A DNA stretch of 64,000 bases, taken from NCBI RefSeq assembly GCF_005954645.2, contig NZ_CP040695.2, positions 4,278,001 to 4,342,000 on the forward strand. Direction: 5' to 3'. Position numbers and translations under genes: made by a program. Shown here piece by piece: positions 25,088 to 34,458 of this stretch. Positions within the stretch are counted from its first letter, which is position 1; each line of letters starts with the position of its first letter. The stretch is from Nocardioides sp. S-1144. Its GTDB lineage: Bacteria > Actinomycetota > Actinomycetes > Propionibacteriales > Nocardioidaceae. Below the pieces are notes generated by a model. It did no database searches, was not told the DNA's origin, and worked only from the letters and a program-made list of their open reading frames with translations.

Positions 25088-26305
25088 TCAGCGGATCGGC
25101 GCCCCGGAGATCGTGCGCGCGATGACGAGGCGCTGGATCTCCGAGGTGCCCTCGAAGATGGTGTAGATCTTCGCGTCGCGGGCCCAGCGCTCGACCGGGT
25201 ACTCCCGCGTGAAGCCGTTGCCGCCGAGGATCTGCATGGCCTTCTCGGTGACCCGCACGGCGGTCTCGCCGGCGAAGAGCTTCGACATCGACCCCTCGGC
25301 GGAGTCGAAGGACCGGCCCTGGCTGGCCATCCACGCGGCCCGCCACACCAGCAGGCGGCTCGCGTCGATGCTGGTCTTCATGTCGGCCAGCGCGAAGGCG
25401 ATGGCCTGGTTCTCGATGATCGCCCGGCCGAACTGCTCGCGGGTGCGGGCGTAGTCGAGCGCGACCTCGTAGGCCGCGCGCGCGATCCCGATCGCCTGCG
25501 CGCCGACCGCCGGGCGGGTGCGCTCGAAGGTCGCCATGCTGGCGTTGCCGCGCGCCGCGCCGCCGCCCTCGCGGGCCCGGGCGAGGCGGGCGTCCAGCTT
25601 GTCCTTGCCGCCGAGCAGGCAGCGGCCGGGGACGCGGACGTCCTCCAGCACCACCTCCGCGGTGTGGCTGGCCCGGATGCCGTGCTTGCGGAACTTCTGG
25701 CCCTGGCTGAGCCCCTTCGTGCCCGGGGGGACCACGAAGCTCGCCTGCCCGCGGGTGCGGAGGTCGGGGTCGACGACGGCGGTCACGACGTGGACGTCGG
25801 CCAGGCCACCGTTGGTGGCCCAGGTCTTGGTGCCGTTGAGGACCCACTCGCCGGTGGCCTCGTCGTGGCGCGCCCGGGTGCGCATCGCGCCGACGTCGCT
25901 GCCGGCGTCCGGCTCGGAGGAGCAGAAGGCGCCGAGCTTGAGGTCGCCGGGCGTGCCGAACATCTGCGGCACCCACTCACCGACCTGCTCGGGCGTGCCG
26001 TTGCTGCTGACGCCGGCGGCCGCGAGCGCCGTGCCGGCGATGGCCAGCCCGATGCCGGCGTCGCCCCAGAAGAGCTCCTCCATCGAGATGGGGATGCCGA
26101 GGCCGGTCGGGTCGAAGCCCTGCGTGGCGAAGAAGTCGAGGGAGTAGATGCCGGCCTGGGCCGCGGCCTCGACGACCGGCCAGGGGAACTCCTCGCGCTC
26201 GTCCCACTCCGACGCGGCCGGCCGGATGACGTCGGCGGCGAAGGTGTGGAGCCAGCTCCTCAGCTCGAGGTGGTCGGGCGTGGGCTCGAAGGAGGGGGTG
26301 GACAC
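25088..26305 (-). CDS. acyl-CoA dehydrogenase
   Basis: This 405-residue enzyme has the ACAD fold: helical N-terminus with PDHLELRSWL, FAD/substrate segment (CSSEPDAGSDVG), middle beta domain (TWATNGGLADVHVV), and C-terminal helices with the ACAD signature (ILGGNGFTREYPVERWARD). The catalytic base is probably the Glu in FEGTSEIQ. The substrate chain cannot be told from the sequence. GTG 26305 is the start, and it is transcribed alone. Confidence 0.95.
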   Translation of the reverse strand: MSTPSFEPTPDHLELRSWLHTFAADVIRPAASEWDEREEFPWPVVEAAAQAGIYSLDFFATQGFDPTGLGIPISMEELFWGDAGIGLAIAGTALAAAGVSSNGTPEQVGEWVPQMFGTPGDLKLGAFCSSEPDAGSDVGAMRTRARHDEATGEWVLNGTKTWATNGGLADVHVVTAVVDPDLRTRGQASFVVPPGTKGLSQGQKFRKHGIRASHTAEVVLEDVRVPGRCLLGGKDKLDARLARAREGGGAARGNASMATFERTRPAVGAQAIGIARAAYEVALDYARTREQFGRAIIENQAIAFALADMKTSIDASRLLVWRAAWMASQGRSFDSAEGSMSKLFAGETAVRVTEKAMQILGGNGFTREYPVERWARDAKIYTIFEGTSEIQRLVIARTISGAPIR

Positions 26306-26384
26306 GCGGCCACGGTACCCGCGACACGACGTCCGCGGACCAGCCGTGCGGGGGGTGCGGGGGGACCACCCGCTCGGCGGGCGG

Positions 26385-27140
26385 TCAGGACTCGTCGCCC
26401 TCGTCGGTGCCGGGCTCGAGGCCGGCCTGCGGCTCCTCGCCGTCCGGGCCGTCGGCCAGGACGCCGTACAGCGCGCGCCGGGTGTCGGCCAGGATCTGCA
26501 CCGCGGCCCGCCGCTGGGTCTCGGACCCGGTGGTCACGAGCTGCCAGACGGCACCCATGACCTGCCCGATCTCGGACTTGAGATCGACCTGCTCGCCGTC
26601 GCGCGCCTCGTCCTTGGCCGCGGAGCGGTCGAAGGGGGCCCACACGGCGGCGAGCTCCTCGGCGTTCTCCTCGACGTGGGCCAGGCCGGCCGCGCTGAGC
26701 CGGATCGTGCGCCGGCCGCGCTCGTCGTCGGCCTCGACGAGGCCCTCGTCCTGGAGCTGCTGGATCGTCGGGTAGACCGACCCGGGGCTGACCCGCCAGC
26801 CGCCGTCACTGCGCTCGGCGATCTGCTGGATCACCTGGTAGCCGTTGATCGGCCGGTCCTCGCGGGCGGCCGTGGCCAGCACGTCGAGGATCGCGGTGCG
26901 CACGTCGCCGCGCCGGACCCGCGGCCCACCGCGACCCCGCTCGGGCTGGCCCATGCCGAACAGGCCGGCCATCCAGGGCGGCGGTCCGCCCATCGGGCCG
27001 CCGCCGTGGCCGCCCGGCCCTCCGAACGGTCCGCCGCCCCAGCCGGGGCCGCGTCGTCCTGACCCCCGGTGCTGCTGCCACGGGGAGCTGCTGTCGTCGG
27101 GCCCTCCGGCCCACTGTCGGTTGCGTCGTTGGTGTCCCAT
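26385..27140 (-). CDS. PadR-family transcriptional regulator with Gly-rich N-terminus
   Basis: The product has 251 residues. Residues 1-75 are Gly/Pro/Trp-rich and disordered (GGGPFGGPGGHGGG). The PadR winged helix follows (VRRGDVRTAILDVL...NGYQVIQQIAERSDGGWRVSPGSVYPTIQQLQDEGLVE), then a C-terminal dimerisation helix. Family members repress stress or efflux genes and release DNA on binding small aromatic compounds. A palindrome with PadR-type TATA centre sits 50 bp upstream, so autoregulation is likely. No efflux gene is adjacent. ATG 27140 is chosen over an upstream GTG or ATG. Confidence 0.9.
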   Translation of the reverse strand: MGHQRRNRQWAGGPDDSSSPWQQHRGSGRRGPGWGGGPFGGPGGHGGGPMGGPPPWMAGLFGMGQPERGRGGPRVRRGDVRTAILDVLATAAREDRPINGYQVIQQIAERSDGGWRVSPGSVYPTIQQLQDEGLVEADDERGRRTIRLSAAGLAHVEENAEELAAVWAPFDRSAAKDEARDGEQVDLKSEIGQVMGAVWQLVTTGSETQRRAAVQILADTRRALYGVLADGPDGEEPQAGLEPGTDEGDES

Positions 27141-27189
27141 CACGGGACCCCCTCTCAAGTCGGTGGTATCGCGATCCGTCTGCGCTAGT

Positions 27190-27205
27190 TCACGATATAT
27201 CGTGA
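27190..27205. promoter_or_regulatory. 16-bp perfect palindrome, PadR operator
   Basis: TCACGATA/TATCGTGA pairs fully. It is AT-rich in a GC-rich background and sits upstream of the PadR gene. Confidence 0.75.
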
Positions 27206-27242
27206 CTGTACGCCGACGGAAGCGTCCGTGCAACCGCGGTTT

Positions 27243-27320
27243 CCCCGGTCGACCGGGGATCCCTGAACTGGGGGGCCGGGATATCGGCCGACAAGTTCAG
27301 ACTTCCCCGGCCGACCGGGG
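27243..27320. repeat. nested palindrome cluster downstream of the M3 peptidase gene
   Basis: Two zero-loop palindromes (CCCCGGTCGACCGGGG at 27243-27258 and CCCCGGCCGACCGGGG at 27305-27320) flank a further inverted pair (CTGAACT at 27263-27269 / AGTTCAG at 27294-27300). A small GGCCG/CGGCC stem sits in the middle. The whole block is almost self-complementary. It lies after the M3 peptidase gene on the minus strand and could terminate it, although 0.1 kb is long for a terminator. Confidence 0.65.
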
Positions 27321-27344
27321 AAATCCCGCCCGGTCGCGGCCGCG

Positions 27345-29318
<1,974 letters not shown>

Positions 29319-29346
29319 CGGAACAGCCTAGGCCGGGTGCGCCCGC

Positions 29347-30579
29347 TCAGCCGGTGAGCTGGTCGCGCCGGCGCCGGAGGTAGGCCGTCTCGGCCGGGTT
29401 GTCGACCAGGTCGAGCGCGGCGTCGTAGGCCGCGCGGGCCTCGGCCGAGCGACCGAGCCGGCGCAGCAGCTCGGCCCGCGTGACGTGGAAGGGGTGGTAG
29501 CCCGACAGCGCCCCGCCGAGCCGGTCGACCTCGGCCAGCGCGACCCCGGGTCCGTCGAGCTCGGCAACGGCGACCGCGCGGTTGAGCGCGACCACCGGGC
29601 TCGGGTCGAGCGCGGCCAGGTGGGCGTAGAGCGCGGCGATCTGCGCCCAGTCGGTGTCGGCCGCGGTCGGCGCGTCGGTGTGGACGGCGTTCACCGCGGC
29701 CAGCAGCTGGTAGCGCCCGGGCCGGTTGCGGGCCAGGCACGCGCGGACCAGGGCGTGCCCCTCCTCGACGAGCGGGCGCGACCAGCCGCCGCGGTCCTGC
29801 TCGTGCAGCGGCACCAGCTCGCCGCCCGCGATCCGGGAGCCGCGCCGAGCCTCGGTCAGCAGCATCAGCGCCAGCAGCCCGGTGACCTCGGGGTCCTCGG
29901 GGAGCAGCAGGTGCAGCGTGCGCGCCAGGCGGATCGCCTCGGCCGTGAGGTCGTCGCGCACCGACGTGCCGGCGGTGGTGGAGAGGTAGCCCTCGTTGAA
30001 GACGAGGTAGATCACCGTGAGCACCGGGGCGACCCGCTCGGGCAGGTCGGCCGGCTCGGGGATCCGGTAGGGGATGTGGGCGCCGGCGATCTTCCGCTTG
30101 GCCCGGGTGATCCGCTGGGCCATCGTCGTCTCGGGCACGAGGAAGGCCCGCGCGATCTCGCCGACGGTCAGTCCGCCGAGCAGCCGCAGGGTCAGCGCGA
30201 CCCGTGCCTCCGGGGCCAGGGCCGGGTGGCAGCAGGTGAACACCAGGCGCAGGCGGTCGTCGTCCACGACGCCGGTCGGCTCGTGGGGGGTGTCGTCGGA
30301 GATCATCAGGGCCGCCTGGTGCTTGGTGTCGCGGTGGGACTCGCGGCGGATCCTGTCGATGGCCTTGCGGGCCGCCGTCGTGGTCAGCCAGGCGCCGGGG
30401 TTGGGCGGGACGCCGTCGACCGGCCACCGCTCCAGGGCGACGAGGAGGGCCTCGCCGGCGGCGTCCTCGGCGACGTCGATGTCGCCGAAGCGCCGCACCA
30501 GCGAGGCGACCACCCGGCCGAACTCCTCGCGGTAGACCCGCTCGACCTCGTCCACGAGGTCGCCGGCCCTCGCGCTCAC
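29347..30579 (-). CDS. ECF42-type RNA polymerase sigma factor
   Basis: The first ~175 residues hold sigma region 2 (VERVYREEFGRVVASLVRRF...AEDAAGEALLVAL) and region 4 (LTLRLLGGLTVGEIARAFLVPETTMAQRITRAKRKI). A ~230-residue helical C-terminal extension (DUF6596/TPR-like) follows, as in the ECF42 group. The length of 410 residues fits. The GTG start overlaps the DGPF gene's stop by 4 bp, which is the known genetic pairing of the group. No anti-sigma factor is present, as expected for this group. Confidence 0.93.
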   Translation of the reverse strand: MSARAGDLVDEVERVYREEFGRVVASLVRRFGDIDVAEDAAGEALLVALERWPVDGVPPNPGAWLTTTAARKAIDRIRRESHRDTKHQAALMISDDTPHEPTGVVDDDRLRLVFTCCHPALAPEARVALTLRLLGGLTVGEIARAFLVPETTMAQRITRAKRKIAGAHIPYRIPEPADLPERVAPVLTVIYLVFNEGYLSTTAGTSVRDDLTAEAIRLARTLHLLLPEDPEVTGLLALMLLTEARRGSRIAGGELVPLHEQDRGGWSRPLVEEGHALVRACLARNRPGRYQLLAAVNAVHTDAPTAADTDWAQIAALYAHLAALDPSPVVALNRAVAVAELDGPGVALAEVDRLGGALSGYHPFHVTRAELLRRLGRSAEARAAYDAALDLVDNPAETAYLRRRRDQLTG

Positions 30580-30935
30580 CCCTCCTGGAAGGGACGGACC
30601 TCGACCGGGCCACCGCACGCCCGGGACCCCTGCTTGGCCCAGTCGAGCGCGGCGTCGAGGTCGGCGGCCTCGATGATCCAGAAACCGCCGAGGTACTCCT
30701 TGGACTCCGAGAACGGCCCGTCGGTCACGACCGGCGCGTCGCCGGTGTTGTCGACCACGGTGGTGGCGTCGTGGGTCTGGAGGCCGCCCGCGAACAGCCA
30801 CGCCCCCTCGGCCCGCAGCTTGTCGTTGAACGCGCCGACCGCCTCGAACATGGGCTGCATGTCCTCGGGGGTCATGGTCGCCATCTCGGCGATGGAGGCC
30901 TCGTCGTGGTTGACGGCCAGGAAGTACTGCGACAT
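30576..30935 (-). CDS. YCII/DGPF-domain protein, ECF42 partner
   Basis: The 119-residue protein has the DGPF motif (VVTDGPFSESKEYLGGFWII) that defines this branch of the YCII-related superfamily. It is coupled to the ECF42 sigma gene by a 4-bp overlap. In characterised ECF42 systems, the sigma factor targets the DGPF genes. Upstream on the minus strand TGTCGT (31006-31011) followed by CGTTCG (30987-30992) resembles the reported TGTCGA-type ECF42 promoter, but the spacing is short and the match is weak. The DGPF protein's own function is unknown. Confidence 0.9.
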   Translation of the reverse strand: MSQYFLAVNHDEASIAEMATMTPEDMQPMFEAVGAFNDKLRAEGAWLFAGGLQTHDATTVVDNTGDAPVVTDGPFSESKEYLGGFWIIEAADLDAALDWAKQGSRACGGPVEVRPFQEG

Positions 30936-31077
30936 GTCGTTCTCCTCGTTCTGCGGCGCCCCGTCGGCGGCCTGACACCCTCTCCACGAACGGGCGGGGC
31001 CGGACACGACAGGGCCCGGCGAAATTCTTCGGAATCGTCTGGGGGCCTTTTCTACCCGATCCCACTACGGTCGGGCC

Positions 31078-31701
31078 ATGACCGACTGGGGCGCCCTCTA
31101 CCGCGACCACGTGGCCGCGGTGACCGCGCTCGCCGAGAGCCTCACCGCGGCCGAGCTCGAGGTGGACGTCCCCGGGACGCCGGCCTGGACGGTGCGCGAC
31201 GTCCTCGCCCACCTCGCCGGCGGGCCGGTCGACGCCGCCACCGGGCGGATGGACGGCGCGCCCGGTCCGGAGTGGACCGCCCGCCACGTCGGCGAGCGCG
31301 CGCACCTGCCGGTCGACGTCCTCGTGGCGGAGATGCGCGAGCACCAGGACGTGATCGCGGGGTCGGCCGTCGACGACCCCCGCCCGGGCATCGTGTGGGA
31401 CATCGCCGTGCACCACGCCGACCTGCACGAGGCCCTCGGCAGGGGGCGGCTCCCCGAGCCGCTCTGGGTGCCCGTCCTCGACCAGCTCGCGGCCGCCCGC
31501 GCGCCGGGCCTCGTCGGCGCCGTCGACCCCTACGAGCTGTTCCGCGCCCTGTTCTCCCGCCGCTCCCGCGACCAGATGCGCGCCTGGGGCCTCGACGACG
31601 ACGTCATCGAGGCCGTCTGCATCTTCGGCCCCCGCGACGACGACCAGCCGTTGCCGAAGGGCGAGCACGCGAGCCCCAACGGGGCCGCCACCGGAGGCTG
31701 A
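31078..31701 (+). CDS. mycothiol-dependent maleylpyruvate isomerase-type (DinB-like) protein
   Basis: This 207-residue protein has the MDMPI N-terminal metal-binding fold: long helix (YRDHVAAVTALAESLTAAEL), the WTVRDVLAHLAGGP signature with the His ligand, and a second His pair in WDIAVHHADLHEALG. Members use mycothiol as cofactor, and many are of unknown substrate. No gentisate or maleylpyruvate genes are nearby, so the isomerase activity itself is not supported. The gene's 3' end runs into the dispersed repeat. Confidence 0.85.
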   Translation: MTDWGALYRDHVAAVTALAESLTAAELEVDVPGTPAWTVRDVLAHLAGGPVDAATGRMDGAPGPEWTARHVGERAHLPVDVLVAEMREHQDVIAGSAVDDPRPGIVWDIAVHHADLHEALGRGRLPEPLWVPVLDQLAAARAPGLVGAVDPYELFRALFSRRSRDQMRAWGLDDDVIEAVCIFGPRDDDQPLPKGEHASPNGAATGG

Positions 31702-31813
31702 GCCCGCCACCCACCACCGGAGGCTGAGCAAGCGAGCCCCCGGCGAGCGCCGACGAAGCCGCCGGCCACCCGGAGGCTGAGCAAGCGGGCCCCCGGCGAG
31801 CGCCGACGAAGCC
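31692..31813 (+). repeat. copies of the dispersed intergenic repeat
   Basis: A partial copy (31692-31704) overlaps the stop codon of the upstream gene. Copies at 31718-31760 and 31771-31813 are full-length (43 bp) and nearly identical. They match the copies at 21671-21749. A related string in reverse orientation follows (31871-31900). The gap to 31931 beyond them holds nothing else I can name. Confidence 0.85.
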
Positions 31814-31931
31814 GCCCACCCGGCGATGGCCTCGGTGGGCCAGGGGTCTCGACACGCGGGTCGCGGCTTCGTTCCTCAGCCGCGCCGCTTGCTCGACCAC
31901 CATCGACGCACCCTCGCTCCGCTCGGGTGCG

Positions 31932-32447
31932 TCACCACCCCCAGGAGCCGGGCGAGCCCTTGAACGGACCGACGACGCGCGAGGTGATCCAGCCGCCGTA
32001 GAAGCCGCCGTCCTGGGGCTCGACGACCTCGCCGTCCACGACGCACCGGTCGACCTGGCCCGGCATCACCGCGACCGCGTCGACCAGGTCGGCGAACCGC
32101 GCGGTCGGCGTCGGGTAGGTCCAGGCGGCCCGGGGCGCGACGACGTCGCCGGAGACGAGGTCGAAGTAGGCCGCCTCGCCCTTCCACTCACACATCGAGC
32201 TGCCCTCGGTCGGGCGCAGGACGCCGGCGGCGAACGCCGCGCGCGGGAGGTAGTACGTCGGCGGGTGGCTGGTCTCCAGCACCCGCCACGAGCGGGTCGT
32301 CGAGGCGACCACGACGCCACCGAGCACCACCTCGACCGACTCGGTCGAGACCTCGAGGGCCGGTGGGCGCGGGTAGTCCCAGCAGGACTCCTGACCGGGA
32401 CCGGGCTTGGCGCGCTTCGACGGGGGCGGGTGCGGGCTCACCCCCAC
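31932..32447 (-). CDS. DUF427-domain protein
   Basis: This 171-residue protein has a DUF427 domain (VEVVLGGVVVASTTRSWRVLETSHPPTYYLP and CEWKGEAAYFDL), a small beta-rich fold common in actinobacteria with no established activity. The end (GSPGSWGW) is Gly/Trp-rich. Starts at GTG 32447 and GTG 32441 are both possible, and the shorter start is equally likely. It is divergent from the gamma carbonic anhydrase gene. Confidence 0.88.
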   Translation of the reverse strand: MGVSPHPPPSKRAKPGPGQESCWDYPRPPALEVSTESVEVVLGGVVVASTTRSWRVLETSHPPTYYLPRAAFAAGVLRPTEGSSMCEWKGEAAYFDLVSGDVVAPRAAWTYPTPTARFADLVDAVAVMPGQVDRCVVDGEVVEPQDGGFYGGWITSRVVGPFKGSPGSWGW

Positions 32448-32557
32448 AGCCTGGCACCGCGGTGGGCGCCGCCGTGGCCGCGACGCCGCGCGGGGCAGGT
32501 GGGACCGACCGGGCTCCCCCGGGCGGCTCGGGACGAGGCGGGCGTTAGCGTGCCCCG

Positions 32558-33088
32558 GTGAACCTGTTCGAGTTCGAGGGCAAGCGGCCCACCGTGCACC
32601 CCGAGGCCTTCGTCGCGCCGACCGCCACCCTGATCGGCGACGTGACCGTGGAGCGGGGCGCGAGCATCTGGTACGGCGCCGTGCTGCGGGCCGACATCTG
32701 CGCGATCGTCATCCGCGAGGGGTCGAACGTGCAGGACAACTCCGTGCTGCACGCCCAGCCCGACACCACCCTGACCGTCGGTCCCGACGCCACCATCGGG
32801 CACGGGTGCGTCGTGCACTGCGCCGAGGTCGGCGCGAAGACCCTGGTCGGCAACGGCAGCACGCTCCTCGACGGCGCCACCGTCGGCGCCGGCACGCTGG
32901 TCGCCGCCGGGTCGGTCGTGACCCCGGGCACCGCGATCCCCGCCGGCGTCGTGGCCGCCGGGATCCCGTGCCGGGCGACCAAGCCGATCGCCGGCACGTC
33001 CTCGGAGTTCTGGGTCGAGATGAACCCGCCGTACTACCGCGAGCTCGCCCAGCGGCACGCCGCGGGAGCGCCGCGGGTGGACCGGTGA
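32558..33088 (+). CDS. gamma-class carbonic anhydrase-like protein
   Basis: The 176-residue protein is a left-handed beta-helix with hexapeptide repeats (ATLIGDVTVERGASIWYGAVLRAD, VQDNSVLHAQP, ATIGHGCVVHCAEVG). The His ligands in SVLH, IGHGC and VVHC match the gamma carbonic anhydrase metal site. It would interconvert CO2 and bicarbonate, although many members show little activity. GTG 32558 is the start, and the MFS gene follows 28 bp later. Confidence 0.9.
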   Translation: MNLFEFEGKRPTVHPEAFVAPTATLIGDVTVERGASIWYGAVLRADICAIVIREGSNVQDNSVLHAQPDTTLTVGPDATIGHGCVVHCAEVGAKTLVGNGSTLLDGATVGAGTLVAAGSVVTPGTAIPAGVVAAGIPCRATKPIAGTSSEFWVEMNPPYYRELAQRHAAGAPRVDR

Positions 33089-33116
33089 CCCCCGACGGGC
33101 TCCAGCCCGCCCGCCG

Positions 33117-34424
33117 GTGAGCCGCCTCCGGAGCCTGGTCGCCGACACCCGGCCGCTCGAGAACCCCCACTTCAAGCGGCTCTGGCGCGCCAACATCGTC
33201 ACCGTCGTCGGTGCGCAGCTCACGGTCGTGGCGGTGCCGGCCCAGATCTACGCCGACACCGGCTCCTCGGCCTACGTCGGGCTGACCGGCGTCTTCGGGC
33301 TGGTGCCGCTCGTCGTGTTCGGACTGTGGGGCGGCGCCCTGGCCGACGTCTTCGACCGCCGCACGATCCTCATCTGCACCACGGTGGGGCTGATCGGCAC
33401 CAGCGGGCTCTTCTGGCTGCAGTCGGCGCTCGGCAACACCAACGTCTGGGTGCTGCTGTCGCTGTTCGCGGTGCAACAGGCGTTCTTCGGGGTCAACCAG
33501 CCGACCCGCAGCGCGGTGCTCCCGCGCCTCGTGCCGATCGAGCAGCTGCCGGCGGCGAACGCGCTCAACTCGACGGTCTTCATGGCCGGCGGCATCGCGG
33601 GCCCCCTCGTCGCCGGGGCCCTGATCCCGGTCTTCGGGCTCCAGTGGCTCTACCTCATCGACACCGTCACCCTGCTCGCGACGCTGTCGGCCGTCGTCCG
33701 GCTGCCGTCGATGGCCGTCGAGCGGGCCGCCGGCGTCGCCGCGAGGGCGCCCGGGCTCCGGTCGGTCGTCGAGGGCTTCACCTACCTGCGCGGCCACCCG
33801 GTGCTGCTGATGTCGTTCCTGGTCGACATCATCGCGATGGTCTTCGGGATGCCGCGCGCGCTGTTCCCGGAGATCGCCCACGAGAGCTTCCGGGGTCCCG
33901 AGGAGGGCGGCATCGCCTTCGCGCTGCTCTTCGCCGCGATCCCGGCCGGTGCCGTCATCGGTGGCGTCTTCTCCGGCTGGGTGTCGCGGGTCAGCGCCCA
34001 GGGCCGGGCGGTCGTCGTCTGCATCCTGGTGTGGGGCGGGGCGATCATCGGGTTCGGGCTCGCGGTCGGCATCGCCGGCGCCCAGGACGACGTCGGCGTG
34101 CGGCACGCGTTCCTCGTCGTGGCGGTGCTGATGCTGGTGGTCGGCGGGGCCGCCGACATGGCCTCCTCGGCGTTCCGGTCCGCGATGCTGCAGGCCGCCG
34201 CCACCGACGAGGTCCGCGGCCGGCTGCAGGGCATCTTCATCGTGGTCGTTGCCGGTGGCCCCCGGGTCGCGGATGTCGCCCACGGCGCCGCGGCCGCCGG
34301 CGTCGGCACGGCGGTCGCCGCGACCGGTGGTGGCGTGCTGGTCGTCGTGCTGACCGTCGTCGCCGCGCTCGCGGTGCCGTCGTTCGTGCGCTACCGCATC
34401 ACGCGGGCGGCCGGACCGGTGTGA
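33117..34424 (+). CDS. MFS transporter (EntS-like exporter family)
   Basis: The 435-residue protein has about 11-12 predicted membrane helices, with the MFS motif A (GLWGGALADVFDRRTIL) after helix 2. It starts GTG 33117, 28 bp after the gamma carbonic anhydrase gene, and the two probably share a transcript. It resembles the enterobactin-exporter-like group, but no siderophore gene is nearby, so the substrate is unknown. Confidence 0.9.
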   Translation: MSRLRSLVADTRPLENPHFKRLWRANIVTVVGAQLTVVAVPAQIYADTGSSAYVGLTGVFGLVPLVVFGLWGGALADVFDRRTILICTTVGLIGTSGLFWLQSALGNTNVWVLLSLFAVQQAFFGVNQPTRSAVLPRLVPIEQLPAANALNSTVFMAGGIAGPLVAGALIPVFGLQWLYLIDTVTLLATLSAVVRLPSMAVERAAGVAARAPGLRSVVEGFTYLRGHPVLLMSFLVDIIAMVFGMPRALFPEIAHESFRGPEEGGIAFALLFAAIPAGAVIGGVFSGWVSRVSAQGRAVVVCILVWGGAIIGFGLAVGIAGAQDDVGVRHAFLVVAVLMLVVGGAADMASSAFRSAMLQAAATDEVRGRLQGIFIVVVAGGPRVADVAHGAAAAGVGTAVAATGGGVLVVVLTVVAALAVPSFVRYRITRAAGPV

Positions 34425-34458
34425 CCCGGCCCCCGGAGCGTCGACCTAGACTCCCGGG

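Noticed and set aside
31718..31813. Tandem 43-bp units as a CRISPR array
   Set aside because: Only two full units, no unique spacers of constant length, no cas genes, and the unit itself recurs elsewhere as a dispersed repeat.
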